From NCBI GenBank assembly GCA_965276755.1, contig OZ255625.1:248001-312000 (forward strand): DNA of 64,000 nt, given 5' to 3'. Under the pieces are notes generated by a model. It saw only the letters and a list, made by a program, of their open reading frames with translations. It did no database searches and was not told the DNA's origin. This DNA is from CAJCIS01 sp965276755 (GTDB lineage Bacteria; Pseudomonadota; Alphaproteobacteria; Acetobacterales; Acetobacteraceae). A program made the translations under genes and the position numbers. This document shows positions 8,187 through 16,071 of the stretch, one piece after another (within the stretch, counting starts at the first letter, position 1; every line of letters starts with the position of its first letter).

Positions 8187-8747
8187 TCAGGTGGCCATTG
8201 TTTCGTAGGCGATTTCGAGGGTTTTTTTGCCCAGTTCCTTGGTGAAGTCTTGTACCAGTTCTGCGGCGAATGTCGTGACCGATGTGGTGGTGCCGCCGGC
8301 GGCGGTGATGCGGCGCCAGGCGGCATCTTCGGTGCGAGGATCAATGCCGCCTGAGGCGTCGACGGCGATCTGGACTTCGTAGCCGGCGGCCAGCGCGTCA
8401 AGCGCGGTGCGCTGCACGACGATCTCGGTGGCGACGCCGGCAAGGATCAGCACCGGGCGCCCCGCCGATTTCAGCGCCGCGACCAGGCCCGTATCCGAAA
8501 AAGCCGACGTATCCGTGCGCGGACGGGGTTGCATACCGCTTAGCGGCGCGGTGACTTCGTCCAGGAACGCGCCGCCTGCCGGCACGGCGGAGAGGAACGC
8601 GGGCAGTTCGTGCAGCGCTGCGAGCTTGGCCAAGGCGCCAGCATTGCGGCGCAGGCGCTTGAGCGGCAAGGTCTTGCAGTTCTTGATGATCTCGTCTTGC
8701 AGGTCGAGAAACAACACGGCAGCGTTGGTGCGGTTGGGTATCAGCAT
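8187..8747 (-). CDS. Isochorismatase-family cysteine hydrolase
   Basis: The ATG at 8747 gives MLIPNRTNAAVLFLDLQDEII, the canonical opening with the catalytic aspartate; a longer frame upstream runs through the palindromic repeat and is unlikely. The family's cis-peptide and nucleophile region reads PVLILAGVATEIVVQRTALDALAAGYEVQIAVDA. The nucleophile position that is Cys in most members (GVATDVCV) is occupied by Val/Ile here (GVATEIVV), so hydrolase activity is doubtful and substrate cannot be named. 186 residues is normal. Monocistronic, convergent with the selO operon. Confidence 0.8.
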   Translation of the reverse strand: MLIPNRTNAAVLFLDLQDEIIKNCKTLPLKRLRRNAGALAKLAALHELPAFLSAVPAGGAFLDEVTAPLSGMQPRPRTDTSAFSDTGLVAALKSAGRPVLILAGVATEIVVQRTALDALAAGYEVQIAVDASGGIDPRTEDAAWRRITAAGGTTTSVTTFAAELVQDFTKELGKKTLEIAYETMAT

Positions 8748-8909
8748 TGTGCTCGCTCTTTCTGATTTGGATGGAATGACCATGCGAGGTCGCGCGCTGT
8801 TGCCTCGTGCAGCGGTGTGACCATCGCGCAGTGACAATGAATGAAAGAAACGTGCTGTTCTAACATCCATCGGCTTTGAAACTGACACATGATCAAGGAG
8901 AGAAAGGTT

Positions 8910-8958
8910 AGGGGAGATGTGGCTGACGTATACGTCAGCCCCCCCCAAATCACCCGTC
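8910..8958. repeat. Family-B repeat, palindromic variant
   Basis: The stem gggga...cccc carries an extra perfect 20-base palindrome GGCTGACGTATACGTCAGCC at 8921-8940. The identical palindrome is found at 12302-12321, with variants at 54671 and 56939. Confidence 0.8.
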
Positions 8959-8985
8959 ATTCATTTACACCCTGTCCTAACTAAA

Positions 8986-9024
8986 GACGGGGGGTCTAGG
9001 GGGGATGGCACATCTTCCCCAGCC
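8986..9024. repeat. Family-B repeat
   Basis: gacggggggtctagggggg, then atggcacat, then a C-tract and agcc. It is downstream of the membrane-protein gene at 9080 and in inverted orientation to the copy at 8910. Confidence 0.8.
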
Positions 9025-9079
9025 TTACTTTAAGAGTCAATCTTCGGCTGGCCGGTATAACCAAACGAAAACCGCTTTC

Positions 9080-9550
9080 TCAATTTGCTTTGCAGGTTGA
9101 GAGATCCGGCCGGGCAACAAGGTGGAAAACGCCTCCTGCGAAGCCACCGCACATCGTGAAAAAAAGCAGCTGCTCTACTCTGCCGACTGGATGTATCCGC
9201 ACCGTCAAGAGGATAACAGGTACGATCGCGCCCAGCGCTGCGCCTACTGCTATATACGAAAAGCGCCCGCGTAATCGAAGCGTATGACGAGAGAGGTAAA
9301 GCGGAACAGCAAGAACAAGCACGATCGAATAGCCGATGACCGCTGATGGCAGGATGCCGACGGCCATTGTCACCGCAGCTATTCGGAGAATGAACCAAAA
9401 TCCGCTATGTTCTTTGGCGGTCAGCATCATCAGAACTGCAGGGATGGTGAAAACGCTTCCCAGCAACAAGCCCGGCGCTACAGGCGCGAGGAGAAAGCCG
9501 AGCAACACGCGGCCTTTCGTCCGCCGGCCTGGGATCGATCTTCGCGTCAT
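9080..9550 (-). CDS. Small hypothetical membrane protein
   Basis: 156 residues with about four hydrophobic segments: VLLGFLLAPVAPGLLLGSVF, WFILRIAAVTMAVGILPSAVIGYSIVLVLAVPLYL, FSYIAVGAALGAIVPVILLTV, and a weaker FFTMCGGFAGGVFHLVA. The basic N-terminus (MTRRSIPGRRTKGR) suggests the N-terminus stays in the cytoplasm. No family was recognised. Base composition is visibly lower in GC than neighbours, and it sits beside a pseudogene and two repeats, so it may be acquired DNA. Confidence 0.55.
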   Translation of the reverse strand: MTRRSIPGRRTKGRVLLGFLLAPVAPGLLLGSVFTIPAVLMMLTAKEHSGFWFILRIAAVTMAVGILPSAVIGYSIVLVLAVPLYLSRHTLRLRGRFSYIAVGAALGAIVPVILLTVRIHPVGRVEQLLFFTMCGGFAGGVFHLVARPDLSTCKAN

Positions 9551-9604
9551 ACAGTGAGTTTACCTTAGACGAGCCAGCCGCGAAAGTTGCGTCGCCCGCG
9601 AGTC

Positions 9605-10192
9605 TCATGTCTCGCGGAAGGTGCCTTCCATGGCGAAGCTGGAGACGGGGTCCCGCCCGTTGGGGGCTTTGCGTTGCTGGAGGGGCTCGGGGAGCAGGGA
9701 CGGATCGCCGCGGCGGCCGATGGCGATGGCGCATTCGACGCGGTAGCCGGTGAGCACGTTCAGGCCGGCAAGGCGCGGGCCAAGTCGACGCCAACCGTGC
9801 TGTGGGGCGTGCCAGCCGAGGGCGGTTACCTGAAGGGCGAGGTCGGCCTAGGCGGCGCCGGCATCGTAGCTATGGCTTGGCTTGGCACGTCCTTGTCAGC
9901 GTCGATGGGGCGCATGGTGCTTGGGAAGGGCGGCCATCAGCACGGCGGCGCGGGCCGCGCAGCTTTCGTTGAACTCGTTGAGCAAGCCGAGGAAGAGGTC
10001 CCAGTGCGGCGTATCGCGATGGGCGTAGAGGAAGCGCCAGGGTTGGGAGTTGTAGCTGGACGGGGCCCCGCGGGCGGCTTCGAAGATGCGCATGAGCTCG
10101 GCTGCCGGCATGGCCTCGCCGGTAAAGGCGCTAGGCGATCAGCGCTTAAGGAAGATGGCCTCGACGGCATGATCGGCGACGCGGGTAGTCAT
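9605..10192 (-). pseudogene. Nitroreductase-family pseudogene
   Basis: Translated in pieces, the reverse strand from 10192 gives a near-complete nitroreductase: AVEAIFLKR, stop, SPSAFTGEAMP, then GAPSSYNSQPWRFLYAHRDTPHW, then after a frame change SHSYDAGAA, stop, ADLALQVTALGWHA, another frame change, HSTVGVDLARA and finally GYRVECAIAIGRRG to a stop at 9605. In both premature stops the family normally has tryptophan (RWSPRAF; GAAWANLALQ), so they are probably TGG to TGA and TGG to TAG changes. With at least two frameshifts as well the gene is dead. The FMN-binding half (SSYNSQPW) is still recognisable. Confidence 0.85.
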
Positions 10193-10214
10193 TGAAAGGC
10201 ATCCCCAAAAAATC

Positions 10215-10252
10215 GACGGGGGGTCTGGGGGGAATGGCACATTCCCCCCAGC
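10215..10252. repeat. Family-B repeat with compensatory stem change
   Basis: Reads gggggg aatg gca catt cccccc, where other copies read gatg...catc. The G-to-A and C-to-T changes keep the stem paired. It lies between the nitroreductase remnant and nrdA. Confidence 0.8.
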
Positions 10253-10365
10253 TCTTCCCTATACTCCCCTGCACTCTGAAAGAATCCTACCTCTGAGGAC
10301 AGATGTGGTGTTAGGCTGCCACACCAACCCTACATGTAGTTGACGCGCGCCGATGGGAGTTCAGG

Positions 10366-12261
10366 ATGGATGGCATGACGACTCGCGACTTTCAGGAGAC
10401 CGCCTTGCTTGACGACGCTGTTCAGATCAAAGGCGGCCACCAGGTCCGTGTCGACCGCTCGCGCGATGCGCTGCTGACCGATTTCGGCCGTGCGACGCTG
10501 GACGACCGTTATCTGATGCCGGGCGAGGGCTACCAGGATTTGTTTGCGCGCGTGGCCAGCTTCTATGGTGATGATACGGGCCATGCCCAGCGGCTCTATG
10601 ACTATATCAGCAAGCTGTGGCTTATGCCGGCGACCCCGGTGCTGTCCAATGGCGGGACCAAGCGCGGGCTGCCGATCAGTTGTTTTCTTAACGAGGCGAG
10701 CGACAGCCTGGACGGCATTGTCGGGCTTTGGAACGAGAACGTGTGGCTGGCCAGCAAGGGCGGCGGTATCGGCAGCTACTGGGGCAATCTGCGCTCCATT
10801 GGCGAGAAGGTGGGGCAGAACGGCAAAACGAGCGGGGTGATCCCGTTTATTCGCGTCATGGACAGTTTGACGCTGGCGATCAGTCAGGGCTCGCTGCGGC
10901 GGGGATCGGCCGCGGTCTATCTGCCGGTGTGCCATCCGGAGATCGAGGAGTTCGTGGAAATTCGCCGGCCTACTGGCGGCGATCCGAACCGCAAGGCGCC
11001 GAATTTGCACCATGGCATTCTGGTGTCCGACGATTTCATGCGCGCGGTCGAGGATGACGGTCAGTGGGCGCTGCGCTCGCCCAAGGACCAGGCGATCGTG
11101 CGCAAGATTTCGGCGCGCGCGCTGTGGATACGCATTTTGACCGCGCGGGTGGAGACGGGCGAGCCGTATCTGGTTTTTTCCGACCACGTGAATAATGCTC
11201 GGCCCGAGCACCACAAGCTCGCGGGGCTGGAGGTCAAGACGAGCAATCTGTGCAGCGAAATTACACTGCCGACTGGGCTTGACCATCATGACCGGCAGCG
11301 CACCGCGGTGTGCTGCCTGTCCAGCGTCAACCTTGAGACCTGGGATGAGTGGCATAATCATCCTTTGTTCATCGAGGATACGATGCGCTTCCTCGACAAC
11401 GTGCTGCAGGATTTCATTGACCGCGCGCCCGAAGGGATGGAGCGGGCGAAATATGCCGCCTCGCGCGAGCGTTCCGTGGGGCTGGGTGTTATGGGTTTTC
11501 ACAGCTTTCTGCAGGCACTGAACGTGCCTTTCGAGGGCGTGATTGCGAAAGTGTGGAACAAGCGCATCTTTGCGCATATTCGCCGCCAGGCAGACGCGGC
11601 AAGCAAGCTGCTGGCTGAGGAGCGCGGGGCGTGCCCCGACGCCGAGGAATACGGCTTCATGGAGCGGTTTTCCAACAAGATGGCGATTGCGCCGACGGCC
11701 TCCATTTCGATCATTGCGGGCAATGCCAGCCCGGGCATCGAGCCGATTGCGGCTAACGTGTTCCTGCAGAAGACGCTGTCGGGCAGCTTTGCCGTACGCA
11801 ATCGCCATTTGCAGAAGCTGCTCGAGGCGCGCGGGCAGGACAATGAGGACGTCTGGTCGTCGATTACGCTGAACAAGGGCAGTGTGCAGCATCTGGATTT
11901 CCTGACCGAGCAGGAAAAGGCGGTGTATAAGACCGCCTTCGAGCTGGACCAGCGCTGGGTGATCGAGCATGCGGCCGACCGCACGCCGTTCATCTGCCAG
12001 AGCCAGAGCGTGAACGTGTTCCTGCCGGCGAATGTGCACAAGCGCGATCTGCACCAGATACACATGATGGCTTGGAAGCGGGGGATGAAGTCGCTGTATT
12101 ATTGCCGCTCGCTGTCTATACAGCGTGCGGATACGGTGAGCGATGCGCCGCGCGGGGCCTCTTCCATGGAGTTGTCGGCGGCCAACGACATGGCGCCGTT
12201 GCCTCTGGTGGCGGTAGCTGCCTCTGTGGCAAATTATGAAGAGTGCTTGGCTTGTCAGTAA
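10366..12261 (+). CDS. nrdA: Ribonucleoside-diphosphate reductase, alpha (catalytic) subunit
   Basis: Class I ribonucleotide reductase large subunit, making deoxynucleotides with NrdB. 631 residues, shorter than the E. coli protein because no N-terminal ATP-cone is evident, which suggests altered allosteric control. Seen: GLPISCFLNE (first active-site cysteine region), SQGSLRRGSAAVYLPVCHPE, NLCSEITLP (active-site cysteine), the substrate-site PTASIS motif, RSVGLGVMGFHSFLQ, SLYYCRS and a C-terminal CLAC pair for thioredoxin/glutaredoxin reduction. The ATG at 10366 has GGGAG six bases before it; ATG at 10375 is an alternative. nrdB follows after 99 bases that contain a palindromic family-B repeat. 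Confidence 0.96.
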   Translation: MDGMTTRDFQETALLDDAVQIKGGHQVRVDRSRDALLTDFGRATLDDRYLMPGEGYQDLFARVASFYGDDTGHAQRLYDYISKLWLMPATPVLSNGGTKRGLPISCFLNEASDSLDGIVGLWNENVWLASKGGGIGSYWGNLRSIGEKVGQNGKTSGVIPFIRVMDSLTLAISQGSLRRGSAAVYLPVCHPEIEEFVEIRRPTGGDPNRKAPNLHHGILVSDDFMRAVEDDGQWALRSPKDQAIVRKISARALWIRILTARVETGEPYLVFSDHVNNARPEHHKLAGLEVKTSNLCSEITLPTGLDHHDRQRTAVCCLSSVNLETWDEWHNHPLFIEDTMRFLDNVLQDFIDRAPEGMERAKYAASRERSVGLGVMGFHSFLQALNVPFEGVIAKVWNKRIFAHIRRQADAASKLLAEERGACPDAEEYGFMERFSNKMAIAPTASISIIAGNASPGIEPIAANVFLQKTLSGSFAVRNRHLQKLLEARGQDNEDVWSSITLNKGSVQHLDFLTEQEKAVYKTAFELDQRWVIEHAADRTPFICQSQSVNVFLPANVHKRDLHQIHMMAWKRGMKSLYYCRSLSIQRADTVSDAPRGASSMELSAANDMAPLPLVAVAASVANYEECLACQ

Positions 12262-12289
12262 AGTTCAGCAGCGTGAAGTGAGAAAAAGC

Positions 12290-12343
12290 TGGGGGAGATG
12301 TGGCTGACGTATACGTCAGCCCCCCCCAGACCCCCCGTCGATT
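12290..12343. repeat. Family-B palindromic repeat between nrdA and nrdB
   Basis: ctgggggagatgt, then the 20-base palindrome (12302-12321), then C-tract, agaccccccgtc. It fills most of the nrdA-nrdB gap and could act as a partial terminator or processing site that sets the subunit ratio. Confidence 0.8.
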
Positions 12344-12360
12344 TTTAGGAACTTCGTCTA

Positions 12361-13389
12361 ATGGATAGCCTCGCGCCAGCGCAGTTCGACCTGCTGACCG
12401 AAAACCCTGTCTACAAGCCCTTCCGCTACCCATGGGCGTATGAGGCCTGGCTGACCCAGCAGCGCGTGCACTGGCTGCCCGAAGAAGTGCCGCTGGCAGA
12501 TGACGTCAAGGACTGGCATCGCAATCTGACCGATGGCGAGCGCAACCTTGTCACGCAGATCTTCCGCTTCTTCACGCAGTCGGACGTGGAAGTGAACAAT
12601 TGCTACATGAAGCATTACAGCCAGGTGTTCAAACCCACCGAGGTGCTGATGATGCTGTCGGCGTTTTCCAACATTGAGACGGTGCATATCGCCGCCTACA
12701 GCCACCTGCTCGACACCATCGGCATGCCCGAAATCGAATATCAGGCCTTCCGGCGCTTCAAGGAGATGAAGGACAAGTTCGACTACATGCAGTCTTTCAC
12801 GGTGGACAGCCGGCGCGAGATTGCCAAGACGCTCGCCGCATTCGGTGCGTTCACCGAGGGTTTGCAGCTATTTGCGTCCTTTGCGATTTTGCTGAACTTT
12901 CCAAGGTTCAACAAACTCAAGGGCATGGGACAGATCGTGTCCTGGTCCGTGCGTGATGAGACGCTGCACTGCCTTTCCATCATCAAGCTGTTCAAGACCT
13001 TCATCGCCGAAAATCCGGACATCTGGACCGAGGATTTCAAGCGCGAGCTGTATCTGATCTGTGCCACCATCGTCGATCATGAAGATGCGTTTATCGAGCT
13101 GGCTTTCGAGATGGGGCCTGTGCAGGGACTGGATGCGCGCGACGTCAAAAGCTACATACGCTTTATCGCCGATCGGCGCCTGATGCAGCTCGGGCTCAAT
13201 CCTTTGTTCCACGTCAGCAAAAATCCTCTGACCTGGCTGGACGAGATGCTGAATGCCGTCGAGCATGCCAATTTTTTCGAGAATCGGGCTACTGAATACT
13301 CCCGTGCTTCGACGGAAGGAAGTTGGGAGGATGCGTTTGCTCCTGCCAGGCCAATGCCGGCTGACGGCGTGACGTATAATGCTGATTAG
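12361..13389 (+). CDS. nrdB: Ribonucleoside-diphosphate reductase, beta (radical-generating) subunit
   Basis: 342-residue R2 protein that supplies the tyrosyl radical to NrdA. The metal ligands are visible: an aspartate in FFTQSDVEV, NIETVHIAAYSHLL (Glu, His and the radical tyrosine), AFTEGLQLFASF (Glu) and RDETLHC (Glu, His). The radical tyrosine position is kept, so this is a classical class Ia-type R2 rather than the Tyr-less class Ic. It follows nrdA in the same direction. Confidence 0.96.
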   Translation: MDSLAPAQFDLLTENPVYKPFRYPWAYEAWLTQQRVHWLPEEVPLADDVKDWHRNLTDGERNLVTQIFRFFTQSDVEVNNCYMKHYSQVFKPTEVLMMLSAFSNIETVHIAAYSHLLDTIGMPEIEYQAFRRFKEMKDKFDYMQSFTVDSRREIAKTLAAFGAFTEGLQLFASFAILLNFPRFNKLKGMGQIVSWSVRDETLHCLSIIKLFKTFIAENPDIWTEDFKRELYLICATIVDHEDAFIELAFEMGPVQGLDARDVKSYIRFIADRRLMQLGLNPLFHVSKNPLTWLDEMLNAVEHANFFENRATEYSRASTEGSWEDAFAPARPMPADGVTYNAD

Positions 13390-13462
13390 CATGCAGCTTA
13401 GTGCGGCACCTTGCGTTACGTGCAAATCCCCCTAGGTTCGTATCGGGCCGAGGGGTAACGAG

Positions 13463-13768
13463 ATGGTCGCGCAAAGCGAGGCTCAGATGAACGAGTTCGC
13501 AGACGAAGATGCCGTTAGCACCGAAAACCGGGAACGGACAGGTGTTGCCGGTCCGCGCCAAGGCCGCCGCTTGTCGGACAAGATCCTGGTGGCCTTCCAC
13601 CATGCGTGCGACGCGCATGATCTCGCTGTGGCAGAACAGTTGCTGAACACCCTTGAGTCCATGCTGACGCGGCGGGGCGTGCCGCCCGAGCAGAATCGCC
13701 GGCGGGCGCTGGAGAGCCTGGTTGCCGCCCATGAGCGGCTCTGGCATCTGCGCCATCGCGAGAAGTAG
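13463..13768 (+). CDS. Conserved small hypothetical protein
   Basis: 101 residues, charged, mostly helical: LSDKILVAFHHACDAHDLAVAEQLLNTLESMLTRR followed by ALESLVAAHERLWHLRHREK. The pattern of two helices with an AEQLL core recalls TPR-like small conserved proteins of alphaproteobacteria that sit near groESL. No function is known to me. ATG at 13487 (MNEFADED) is an alternative start. It lies between nrdB and the CIRCE element. Confidence 0.6.
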   Translation: MVAQSEAQMNEFADEDAVSTENRERTGVAGPRQGRRLSDKILVAFHHACDAHDLAVAEQLLNTLESMLTRRGVPPEQNRRRALESLVAAHERLWHLRHREK

Positions 13769-13828
13769 GCGCTCGGCCGTGGGCATGGCTGCCCTGCCTC
13801 CCCAGATGCGATCCGTTGAAAAGGCCCG

Positions 13829-13855
13829 CTAGCACTCTCATCCTATGAGTGCTAA
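13829..13855 (+). promoter_or_regulatory. CIRCE operator for HrcA
   Basis: ctagcactc, nine bases, gagtgctaa: the consensus TTAGCACTC-N9-GAGTGCTAA with a single mismatch at the first base. It lies 68 bases before groES, so groESL should be repressed by HrcA and released on heat stress. hrcA itself is not in the window. Confidence 0.95.
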
Positions 13856-13923
13856 GAGACAGCCCGCGCGACGTTCCTCAGCGTGCGCTGCGTCTCTAAA
13901 CGTCAAACATCAGGATACACTCC

Positions 13924-14241
13924 ATGAAGCTACGTCCCCTGCACGATCGCGTGGTCGTCCGCCGCATCACGGCTGAAGAGAAGACCCGCGGCGGGATCAT
14001 TATTCCTGACACCGCCCAGGAGAAGCCGATGGAAGGCGAAGTAATCGCCGTCGGCGCCGGTGCGCGCAACGAGGCTGGCGCCATTGTGGCGCTGGACGTG
14101 AAGGCGGGCGACCGCATTCTGTTCGGCAAGTGGTCGGGCACCGAGGTCAAGCTTGATGGCGAGGAGCTCCTGATTATGAAGGAGAGCGACATCATGGGCG
14201 TGATCGAGGGCCATCCGGCCGAGAAGAAGATCGCAGCTTAG
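13924..14241 (+). CDS. groES: Co-chaperonin GroES
   Basis: 105-residue heptameric lid of the GroEL chamber. It opens KLRPLHDRVVVRRI and contains the mobile loop EEKTRGGIIIPDTAQEKP and the conserved DRILFGKWSGTEVK. A CIRCE operator lies upstream; groEL follows in the same direction after 152 bases occupied by a family-C repeat. Length is slightly above the usual 95-100 through the tail GVIEGHPAEKKIAA. Confidence 0.98.
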   Translation: MKLRPLHDRVVVRRITAEEKTRGGIIIPDTAQEKPMEGEVIAVGAGARNEAGAIVALDVKAGDRILFGKWSGTEVKLDGEELLIMKESDIMGVIEGHPAEKKIAA

Positions 14242-14250
14242 AGAATAAGG

Positions 14251-14363
14251 AAGGCCAGGGCTCTGCCCTGGACCCGCTGGGGCCTGAGGCTCCAGACCCC
14301 CACTAGTAGGTTCTAAGGACTTGTCCTTAGCGGGGGTCCCGGGGGCAGAGCCCCCCTGGCCTT
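14251..14363. repeat. Family-C inverted-repeat element between groES and groEL
   Basis: Starts aaggccagggctctgccctg and ends ggggcagagcccccctggcctt, with internal palindromes (tggggcctgaggctcca; ctaaggacttgtccttag). 113 bases, almost fully self-complementary in nested hairpins. It is unusual to find such structure inside a groESL operon. Confidence 0.8.
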
Positions 14364-14393
14364 TCTTTCTTCAACAACAAAGGACTCACACAA

Positions 14394-16064
14394 ATGGCCA
14401 GTAAAGACGTGCGCTTCGGCGCAGACGCCCGCAGCCGCATGCTCCGCGGCGTCGACATCCTCGCCGACGCAGTAAAAGTCACACTCGGCCCCAAAGGCCG
14501 CAACGTCGTCATCGACAAGAGCTACGGCGCGCCGCGCATCACCAAGGACGGCGTCACCGTCGCCAAGGAAATCGAGCTCTCCGAGAAGTTCGAGAACATG
14601 GGCGCACAGATGGTGCGCGAAGTGGCAAGCAAGACCAATGACGTGGCCGGCGACGGCACCACGACGGCGATCGTGCTGGCACAGGCCATCATCCGCGAAG
14701 GCGGCAAGGCGGTTTCGGCCGGTATGAACCCGATGGACCTGAAGCGCGGCATCGATCACGCCGTAAACGCAGTCGTGGCCGAATTGGCCTCGCGCACCAA
14801 GAAGATCACGACCGAGGCCGAGACGGCGCAGGTCGGCACGATTTCCGCCAATGGTGAGGCCGAGATCGGCCGCATGATTGCAGAAGCCATGCAGAAGGTC
14901 GGCAATGAGGGCGTGATTACGGTCGAGGAAGCCAAGGGTATCCAGACCGAACTCGACGTTGTTGAAGGCATGCAGTTCGATCGCGGCTACATGAGCCCGT
15001 ACTTCATCACCAATGCCGAGAAGATGACGGCGCAGCTCGATGATCCGTATATCCTGATCCACGAGAAGAAGCTGTCCTCGCTGCAGACGCTGCTGCCGCT
15101 GCTCGAGGCGGTGGTGCAGTCCGCACGTCCTCTGCTGATCATTGCCGAGGATGTCGAGGGTGAAGCCCTTGCCACACTCGTTGTGAACAAGCTGCGTGGC
15201 GGACTGAAGGTTGCGGCCGTGAAGGCGCCCGGCTTCGGCGATCGCCGCAAGGCGATGCTGGAGGATCTGGCGATCCTGACCGGTGGCACCGTGATCAGCG
15301 AAGATCTCGGCATCAAGCTTGAGACCGTGACGCTGGATATGCTCGGCCGCGCCAAGAAGGTGCTGATCGAGAAGGAGACCACGACCATCGTTGAAGGCGT
15401 GGGCAAGAGCGAGGACATCAAGGGCCGTTGCGCGCAGATCCGCGCGCAGGTCGAGGAGACCACGAGCGACTACGACAAGGAGAAGCTGCAGGAGCGTCTG
15501 GCCAAGTTGGCCGGCGGTGTTGCCGTGATCCGCGTTGGCGGGGCGACCGAGGTTGAGGTGAAGGAGCGCAAGGATCGCGTGGACGATGGTTTGCATGCGA
15601 CGCGTGCGGCTGTTGAGGAAGGTATTGTGCCTGGCGGCGGTGTTGCGCTGGCCCGTGCGTCTTTGGTTTTGAAGGACGTCAAGGGTGCCAACGATGATCA
15701 GCGTTTTGGCATTGAGGTTGTCCGCAAGGCTTTGCAGACACCGATGCGCCAGATCAGCGAGAATGCCGGTGAGGATGGCGCGGTGATTTCGGGCAAGGTG
15801 CTTGAGAACAGCGAGTATAATTACGGCTTCGACGCGCAGACGGGCGAGTACAAGGACATGGTCGCGGCGGGGATTATCGACCCGACGAAGGTCGTGCGCT
15901 CGGCGCTGCAGCATGCGGCATCCATTGCGTCGCTGATGATTACGACTGAGGCGATGGTTGCTGACCGTCCCGAGAAGTCGGCGCCCATGGGCGGCGGCGG
16001 TGGTGGCGGCGGCATGGGTGGTATGGGCGGCATGGGTGGCGGTATGGGCGGAATGGATTTCTAA
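14394..16064 (+). CDS. groEL: Chaperonin GroEL
   Basis: 556-residue subunit of the 14-mer folding chamber. Visible signatures are the ATP-site VAGDGTTTAIVLAQAI, TLGPKGRNVVIDKSYG, the family pattern AAVEEGIVPGGGVAL and the C-terminal GGM repeat tail ending GGMDF. An AAAGGA ten bases before the ATG is a good ribosome site. It shares the CIRCE-controlled transcript with groES unless the intervening repeat terminates it. Confidence 0.98.
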   Translation: MASKDVRFGADARSRMLRGVDILADAVKVTLGPKGRNVVIDKSYGAPRITKDGVTVAKEIELSEKFENMGAQMVREVASKTNDVAGDGTTTAIVLAQAIIREGGKAVSAGMNPMDLKRGIDHAVNAVVAELASRTKKITTEAETAQVGTISANGEAEIGRMIAEAMQKVGNEGVITVEEAKGIQTELDVVEGMQFDRGYMSPYFITNAEKMTAQLDDPYILIHEKKLSSLQTLLPLLEAVVQSARPLLIIAEDVEGEALATLVVNKLRGGLKVAAVKAPGFGDRRKAMLEDLAILTGGTVISEDLGIKLETVTLDMLGRAKKVLIEKETTTIVEGVGKSEDIKGRCAQIRAQVEETTSDYDKEKLQERLAKLAGGVAVIRVGGATEVEVKERKDRVDDGLHATRAAVEEGIVPGGGVALARASLVLKDVKGANDDQRFGIEVVRKALQTPMRQISENAGEDGAVISGKVLENSEYNYGFDAQTGEYKDMVAAGIIDPTKVVRSALQHAASIASLMITTEAMVADRPEKSAPMGGGGGGGGMGGMGGMGGGMGGMDF

Positions 16065-16071
16065 TCCCTTC

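Noticed and set aside
9602..10192. Recoding (selenocysteine or stop suppression) in the nitroreductase
   Set aside because: The stops replace Trp, not Cys, are of two types and are accompanied by frameshifts; decay is simpler.
9587..10195. Forward 202-codon open frame
   Set aside because: It is antisense to the nitroreductase pseudogene, whose conserved blocks explain the sequence.
10306..10340. NrdR box before nrdA
   Set aside because: A short palindrome (ctacatgtag) and an inverted tggtgt/acacca are present, but neither matches the two-site NrdR consensus well enough to claim.
10330..12063. Long open frame (577 codons) on the reverse strand of nrdA
   Set aside because: It is a low-complexity His/Arg/Gln-rich antisense shadow of the conserved nrdA frame; high GC removes stops by chance.
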